Part shown: positions 57,867 to 64,000 of the stretch, piece after piece
Layout of the letters: each line of letters begins with the position of its first letter
How positions within the stretch are numbered: the first letter of the stretch is position 1
Origin: Bimuria novae-zelandiae CBS 107.79
Lineage: Eukaryota; Ascomycota; Dothideomycetes; Pleosporales; Didymosphaeriaceae
NCBI GenBank assembly: GCA_010015655.1
Contig: ML976712.1
Location: forward strand, 165,446 to 229,445
Reading direction: 5' to 3'
DNA: 64,000 nt
The notes under the pieces: model-generated
Database searches by the model: none
What the model saw: only the letters and a program-made list of their open reading frames with translations
What the model was told of the DNA's origin: nothing
Made by a program: the position numbers and the translations under genes

Positions 57867-59883
57867 TTGGTCGGGTGTAGCTAGATGCAACCTTTGTAGT
57901 CATTTGAGGAGCATTTAAAGAGGAAAGCAACTTTAACTGGGATTTTTTAGTTATTTAATTGTTGTGAGGATTTCTGCTCCAGGTTTGCTCCTTCCTTTAG
58001 GGAGTGCCAAGACTTAGCGGGTCAACTCTCTTCAGAAGTTCAATCCAAACTTCAACTCAACTACCTCACACGAGCGACATCAACACTTCATCCAAAGAGC
58101 GCAGCGCCTCGTATATACGTTCTTGTTAAGCCAGTATGCGTCGTCGTATGACCCATTTTCTCGACGGGATTCGTCTAGCCCGGGAAAAGAGCCAGTCGCA
58201 CCCACCTACAAACGGCAACCGTCCATTATAGATATCTAGGTGGCTTGCTTGCAACGCAGCCGTTGAATTACGCACGCATCAGCAACGCTAACGTATGTTA
58301 ATACCGCCGCATATCGCTTGGCCACGTGCGCCGTCAGCAACAACAGCTAGGCTTATCCCATCACGTCAAGGGTTCCGCTAAGCCTTTATCCCGTAAATCT
58401 TGCCGGTGCATTGGAGATTAGTATCCCAACAGCGTGGTATCTGTCAGCATCTCACGATCCCCACGTTCTATGAGTGGTGGAATGGTCCAAAAATGCCTCA
58501 ACCCCAGATTTCGCCGTTTTTCGCCGGCATTGGATTGTTCTCCACCGAAGTTACCAATATCCTCGACAAGAATCCACGGTACTCGCGCCTAATTCAGACA
58601 ATTTTAAGACGCTATGCGAATATCAAACAGTCAAATTACAGTGTGGTCGCCTGCCGAGGCCCACGTGTCCCATGCTCGCGTGACCAGAAGGAACTAACTT
58701 TGCGGCTCTGCGGCATTGGCGTACCCCACCACCACAAAGTTACCGAGGAACCACCTAGCGGAGCCGCTAAGAGAACTCGTTGGGCCAAACCAGGCGGCGA
58801 CGATGCGCGCCAACATGAGCTCCACATGAAATCCGCCCGAAGGTCTCTCCAGACCCTTGGCCAATGCTTCAATAGCTTACTACGTGGCTAAGAATGTGCA
58901 AGCGCAAGAAGACAAGCCGTGCAAAGGCTTCCCATGGGTACCTTGCGGGGCGCGGAGTCGACGCCGCCGCATCACACATTTGCAGCACTAGACAGGTCGA
59001 GACGCTGTGGTTCGCTCCCGTCCCGCATCGAACGGAGATTCGCCAGCAGAAGAACCTCAACGAGCCTCTGTAGCTCCGCCAGCATCCGGACCACTCTGGA
59101 GTAAATTAGTGTCTATCGAGAGCTGGATGAATGAGAAACCAGGAGAGTAGCACTGCAGGGCCAGAATCCGTCAAAGACGAACAGACGACTGCTCTGCCCG
59201 ACTACGTCGTCAATGGTACAGCATATTGAGTAGAACAACTAAGAGCGAAGGTTGATCTAATCACCGTCATCTAGCAATATCACCAGATCCATGGGAGGTA
59301 CTGAACCTGCCAATAAATGAAGGGCTGAACGCTTCTGACGAGTTACGTCCCCGCAGGGAATAAAACCCGTACGCCGGGCTAAGCCTTGACAAAGTCTTAG
59401 CCTCCGAGCTTGGTCGATGTTCATGACGGTCGTCACTTCCTGTGTTGCGTTGTCCATTTTATGAGGTATGCTTCATACAAACTGTACACGTCAACAGCTT
59501 CCGGTGGAATTTTGTACAGCTTATCGCTCCCTGCCTTACAATTGAAGCTCCGCAAGGCGACCCCTAGTGAGAACCTGGGACCCCACAACCCATGGTACGG
59601 TGACTTCGGTGGTAGATGCACGTCTCCCCGTCCGCTAGTATAGCTGCTGTTTGAAACCATCCCGTCACAGGGCTAGCGCCATCTCGCCCATCGATCTAGC
59701 CTCCAAAGCGTCGCCGCCCATGGGGCTCCATCTTCTCCGGGCTCGAAGAGGAGCATGGACTACTTAAGGGCAATGAAGCTCCCTCCATAACCAGCTTATC
59801 ATCACTCCACGCCTTCCACCCTGTTGTGGCTCACCATCGTTCGCCATCCAATTTCAACAATCGTTCTGAAGGTGATCGCAAAC
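57867..59883. other. Long gene-poor region upstream of the sugar transporter
   Basis: About 2 kb. A few frames of 60-160 codons exist on both strands (for example 58400-58891 +) but none resembles a family, and they lack start or splice context. A long promoter for the transporter is possible. Confidence 0.45.
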
Positions 59884-61610
59884 ATGGGCTTGATGATTCA
59901 GAAGCCTAAGGACGCTGCTGGTGCAGCATGGCCCGCTATCCTCGTTGGATTGTTTGTCGCTTTCGGTGGTGTACTCTTCGGGTATGTCCAATATCTTAAC
60001 CTATCCACCTGATAGCTGCTGACCATGCAGTTATGACACGGGAACCATCGGTGGCATTTTGGGGATGAAATACTGGCGCCATGAGTTCTCTACTGGATAC
60101 ATTAACAAGGTCGATGGTGAGCCGGACGTCTCGTCATCCCAGACGTCCTTGATTGTTTCTATTCTATCCGCCGGTACTTTCTTCGGAGCCTTGACTGCTG
60201 CACCCGTCGCGGACGCGGTTGGTCGAGTCCTTGGTCTTGTTGCTTGCTGCGTAGTCTTCTGCCTCGGAGTCATCTTGCAGACCGCAGCAACGGACATTCC
60301 CATGTTTGTAGCCGGCCGTTTCTTCGCAGGCTACGGCGTGGGTATGATCTCTGCCACCATTCCGCTTTATCAGTCGGAAACCAGCCCGAAGTGGATCCGC
60401 GGTGCGATCGTTGGTTGCTACCAATTGGCGATTACCATTGGTCTTTTGCTTGCCGCCATTGTTGACAATGCTACCAAGAATCACAACAACAGCGGCTCGT
60501 ACAGGATTCCCATCGCTGTCCAGTTTGCCTGGGCAATCATCATCTTTATCGGTTGCATCTTCCTGCCGGAGACACCTCGTTGGTACATCAAGAAGGGACA
60601 ACCCGAGAAGGCCGCCCGGTCTCTTTCGAAATTGCGGAGGCTCGACGTTGAGCATCCTGCTCTGTTGGAAGAATTGGCAGAAATTACCGCCAACCACGAA
60701 TACGAGCTTTCCTTGGGCAAAGCGACCTACCTGGACTGCTTCAAGGGGAACATTGGATATCGACTACTCACCGGCTGCTTGCTCCAGTCGCTCCAGCAGC
60801 TCACAGGTGTCAACTTCATTTTCTACTATGGTACCAAATTCTTCCAAAACGCTGGCTTCGACAATCCTTTCATCATTTCCATGATTACTTCGTCCATCAA
60901 TGTCGGTTCAACATTTCCTGGACTTTACATGGTGGAGAAGTGGGGTCGCCGTAACCTTTTGCTCTTCGGTGCCATTGGTATGGCCGTCTGCCAATTCATT
61001 GTCGCTATCACGGGCACCGTCGTCGGAACTAGCAATCAAGCTGCCCAGAATGCGATGATCTCTTTCGTCTGCATCTACATTTTCTTTTTTGCCTGCTCTT
61101 GGGGACCCGTGGCCTGGGTTGTTACCGGTGAACTTTTCCCGCTCAAGGTGCGCGCCAAGTCACTGTCCATGACCACCGCATCCAACTGGCTCCTCAACTT
61201 CGCTATCGGATAGTAAGTCTCACATCCACAACTATTCAGCTCTGAACGGCAGCTAACAGACTTCCAGTGCTACCCCCTACATGGTCAACGATGGTCCCGG
61301 CAACGCCAACCTCGGCGCAAAGGTCTTCTTTATCTGGGGCGGCTGCTGTTTCGTCTGCATCTTCTTCGTCTGGGGCATGATCTACGAGACCAAGGGCCTA
61401 GCGCTCGAGCAAGTTGATGAGCTCTACGCCAAGGTTCCGCACGCGTGGCAGTCTCAGGGCTTTGTACCCACCGTCTCCTTCCAGGACGTCCAGGAGACGC
61501 ACGCCGACACTAGGAAATTGTCCCTCGCTGAGGTCGAGCAGGAGGCTACGCGCAAGAGGAGCGTGCAGTACAACGAGGGTAACCTCCCGATCTCCGAGAA
61601 GACGTTCTAG
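59884..61610 (+). CDS. MFS monosaccharide (hexose) transporter, 540 aa
   Basis: A sugar:proton symporter or facilitator of the plasma membrane, MFS sugar-porter family. Exons 59884-59981, 60031-61212 and 61268-61610 close to 541 codons including TAG. Twelve TM segments can be followed. Family signatures: FGGVLFGYDTGTIGGILG in TM1 (split by intron 1), GRVLGLVACC after TM2, RFFAGYGVGMISATIPLYQS in TM4-5, PETPRWYIKKGQ at the end of TM6, LQSLQQLTGVNFIFYYGTKF in TM7 (the QQLTG hexose-binding motif), EKWGRRNLLLFG in loop 8-9, and WVVTGELFPLKVRAKS. The C-terminal tail is cytosolic and Ser/Thr/Glu-rich. It resembles fungal glucose transporters or sensors of the HGT/RCO3 type; the exact sugar cannot be read. 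Confidence 0.92.
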
Positions 61611-61954
61611 TCCGATGCGGCTGGTACGGGTCTGTGTTTGCTTTTTCTGATTGTATATATTGCTCGCTTTTAGCATCGCATGGGTTTTAGGTGGAGTCAC
61701 CTTCCCTTGTGGTACTTTTTGCATATAGCCACCATGCATTATGAATATTACTTGATGCCCATTCATGATCTGTTTTTCGCCTTCGAGTCATTTGTGCCTG
61801 GCAATGCTACTATGCGGGGTGTATTTTTTGTGTCAGCCGTTGAGCGATCTCCAGTAACTTGTACAAAATGTGCACTCCTATAATTAACAACCATCTTAAG
61901 AGATTAGGCGATAGACAGACGCCCTAATGTCAGGACTTGATCCCTTCCCTCTTG
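61611..61954. other. Intergenic between transporter genes (3' to 3')
   Basis: About 340 nt, 3' flanks of two convergent genes. Nothing recognised. Confidence 0.5.
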
Positions 61955-63540
61955 TCACCTGCGCGTCCGCCAGCCTTCACCCTTCTTCTTCAGCAAATAT
62001 AACAACGGCAGGCAGATAGCCCCAGAGAACCCATATATTGTGAAACACCACCCAATTCCAATTCCTCGAATCATAGCATCTAGCGCTGCAATTCCCGAGG
62101 CACTTAGCACGCACCTGATCAAATTATAGCTCGCCTGGACTGTTGAGATTCTTCCAGGATTCAGGTCTGTCAGTAACGTCCCACACGTTACAAAACCGAA
62201 GACTTGCGCAGCACCCGAGAAGAATTGTATGACAAGTAAGATTGAGATGTGGCGTTGTGCATGCAAAGTCCAACCGTACCCGGGCTATGGTAATCGAACT
62301 GACGAGTATGACAGGGAAGATGGAGCGGAGACGAGCCTTTTCGATTGGAAAGTTGGCTACTGATTCAGATTCGCGATTTGCCGGTAAGCCTTCCCTTTTC
62401 GTTGTGACACGGTAATCGTAATCGAGCATTTTCCCCGTGAGATACGAAGCACAAATCCCACCAATTCCCGCCAGAAGGTAGGTCAGCCCGGCGGTGAGAT
62501 AATTTAGCGAGTAGACCTGGATGACCTGCACGGAAAGTGATGCTGCCAGGCAACCGTATATCGTGTACGGTATTCCTCCTACGAGAATGACGATGAAATT
62601 GGCGTAATCCAATAATGCTTTCAACCTGTTGAGAGAATTTACGATGCCTTTTCTCCCTACCCCCCTCAGGTTCCGTGCGCTTTCCGAATGCCGATGGAAG
62701 AGTAATGAATATAGAGAGCGATGCATTCGATGTCTTGGTACCAAGGTTCCGTTTGCAACGATGTTCCTCGCTGTCTCGGGGAGAAAGGTCGTGAGTAGTA
62801 AAAGATGTGTACCAGATGCAATAGCCAAGAGCCAGAAGATCCAGCGCCATGAAAGCGTTTGCGATACGACGCCTCCAATGACGGATCCCAGGCTCGGAGT
62901 CGCATTGGTAAAGCCAAACAGCACACCGACGAATGATCCCCGGTTTTCACGGACCGATATATCAGCAATAATTCCGTAGGCAATCGCAATGCTGCTTGAA
63001 GCTCCTACGCTTTGTAGACACCGTATGGTCACCAAAACAACGTATCGTTATGTTAATGCCACCCCAATATTGGATCCAAGGTAAAGTGCCGAAGTTAAGA
63101 TTATAACAAAACGTCACCCTAACTCATCTGCCATGTTTCCGAAGATCGAGGGCGCAATTCTGGATATTATCTGGTAGGACGTGATGGTGAAGTTTATCGA
63201 TTGAATAGAAACTCAGAGGTCCATCGCTATGGTCTTAATAGCAGGGGAGTATATGAAGGATGAAATGGTCGAGAAAGTCGCCGATATCGAACAGGCGTAC
63301 AGAAGCATGGTTCTTTGGGCTGGCGTGAAGACTGTATACGGCTGCGAGGTCTCTACTTGACAGTCATCGAGGGCAAGGCGAACAATTGTATCCGGAGACT
63401 CCGTAATGCTTTTTTCGTTGTCTGTACTCTTGGCGAAGATTATGCTAGAGGTGTGGTAGAGTGTTGTCGAGAAAGTAAGGTGGGATGTCTGTGCGATGTT
63501 CGGACAAAGCCTGTGCCCGGTCCTTGGATGACTCTTCCAT
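61955..63540 (-). pseudogene. MFS (DHA1-type) exporter gene with stops and a frameshift
   Basis: DHA1 exporters move drugs, polyamines or toxic metabolites by proton antiport. From about 63360 the frame reads TSQPYTVFTPAQRTMLL, ATFSTISSFIYSPAIKTIA, stop (TGA 63215-63213), VSIQSINFTITSYQIIS, RIAPSIFGNMADELG, stop (TGA 63116-63114), RFVIILTSALYLGSNIGVAL and T, stop (TAA 63050-63048). It then continues TIRCLQSVGASSSIAIAYGI and FVGVLFGFTNATPSLGSVIG to about 62285. The frame slips near 62278-62288 into GYGWTLHAQRHISILLVIQ and ends at 61955. In MADELG-stop-RF the family expects GRR, so CGA to TGA fits. The first exon (ATG 63540, MEESSKDRAQ) is in another phase. Four or more lesions make this a pseudogene. 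Confidence 0.85.
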
Positions 63541-64000
63541 GACGCTCACAAACCATTGGAGAGCAAAAGTCATGTCTAAGTTACACCATCTTCGCCAAAA
63601 CCTCAAGATCATATTCTTTACTAAATTTATGCCATTAAAACTAATTCGGCGCACACGCCGAGGTGATTGTTGCTAGTATAGGTATTGTTTTTGTTACACC
63701 ACGGACGCCTCAATTGAACAAAAATTGCAAACTCCCGACTACCCACCGTCGCTCAAGTACCTAGGTCTCTTCAATCTTGGGTGCGTACAAGGGGTCGTCC
63801 TCGTTAAGCCCATTGGGAAATTTTTCGATCAGACTAGTCATTTCCTTCTTTGCCCTCCGTTAAGTTAGCAGCTAAAACATGTAACCGTCGAAGAGCGGAG
63901 CACACATTTCACGAAACTTAGTCTCCTTAGGATAGAGGCCGGACACGAGCAGGTCACAACATCTGTATCCTTTTAGCATCTATTTTCCCAGAGTGCTCCC
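63541..64000. other. Right edge of the window
   Basis: About 460 nt with no supported gene; the sequence may be the promoter of the broken exporter. Confidence 0.4.

Noticed and set aside
58400..58891. 163-codon + strand frame upstream of the transporter
   Set aside because: It starts without upstream context, its composition looks random and no motif was recognised.
1..64000. CRISPR arrays, rRNA and tRNA genes
   Set aside because: No regularly spaced repeats and no convincing tRNA or rRNA sequence were noticed by eye; a covariance-model scan was not possible.

Overview
The window looks like a piece of a filamentous ascomycete genome (Pezizomycotina, most likely a dothideomycete; the class is an inference). 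The evidence is numerous 46-63 nt GT-AG introns, fungal-only families (HET, rhodopsin-like, DUF6594-like, DUF7025/AAA, tandem retropepsin-like, fungal A1-like and GT8 proteins), and blocks of TA-rich, stop-riddled repeats of the kind left by repeat-induced point mutation (RIP).

Layout. 1-5612 is a heavily mutated LINE (endonuclease, reverse transcriptase and RNase H still readable) ending in a (TAC)6 tail that abuts a broken AAA ATPase gene (5613-8850). 9.1-20.0 kb is accessory: a small secreted protein, a seven-TM rhodopsin-domain protein, a long secreted-type gene with three in-frame stops, small orphan genes and a broken HET gene. 20.3-30.6 kb carries mostly intact genes: vacuolar alpha-mannosidase (AMS1), a Sec9-type SNARE, a nucleotide-sugar 4,6-dehydratase, a secreted protein of unknown function and a C2H2 protein. 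30.6-33.4 kb holds two more broken fungal-specific genes (tandem retropepsin-like, DUF6594-like). 34.1-46.5 kb is a core block: a Cys-rich protein, an ELMO-domain protein, a conserved Ser/Pro-rich protein, chaperonin CCT4 and proteasome ATPase RPT1, the last two divergently transcribed. 47.2-50.9 kb is an AT-rich RIP block containing a complete but dead Fot1/pogo-type Tc1-mariner element with TA target duplication. 51.4-63.5 kb mixes remnants with intact genes: a GT8 glycosyltransferase, an A1-protease-like membrane protein, dUTPase, a hexose transporter and a broken MFS exporter.

How the genes work together. There is no obvious biosynthetic cluster. The clearest theme is the contrast between intact core genes (splice phases close exactly in AMS1, SEC9, the dehydratase, ELMO, CCT4, RPT1, GT8, DUT1 and the transporter) and fungal-specific or accessory genes carrying stops and frameshifts. 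Many of those stops are one C-to-T (or G-to-A) transition from a sense codon. The gene models with joined exons were built by hand from splice signals, phase and family resemblance; no database search was possible.
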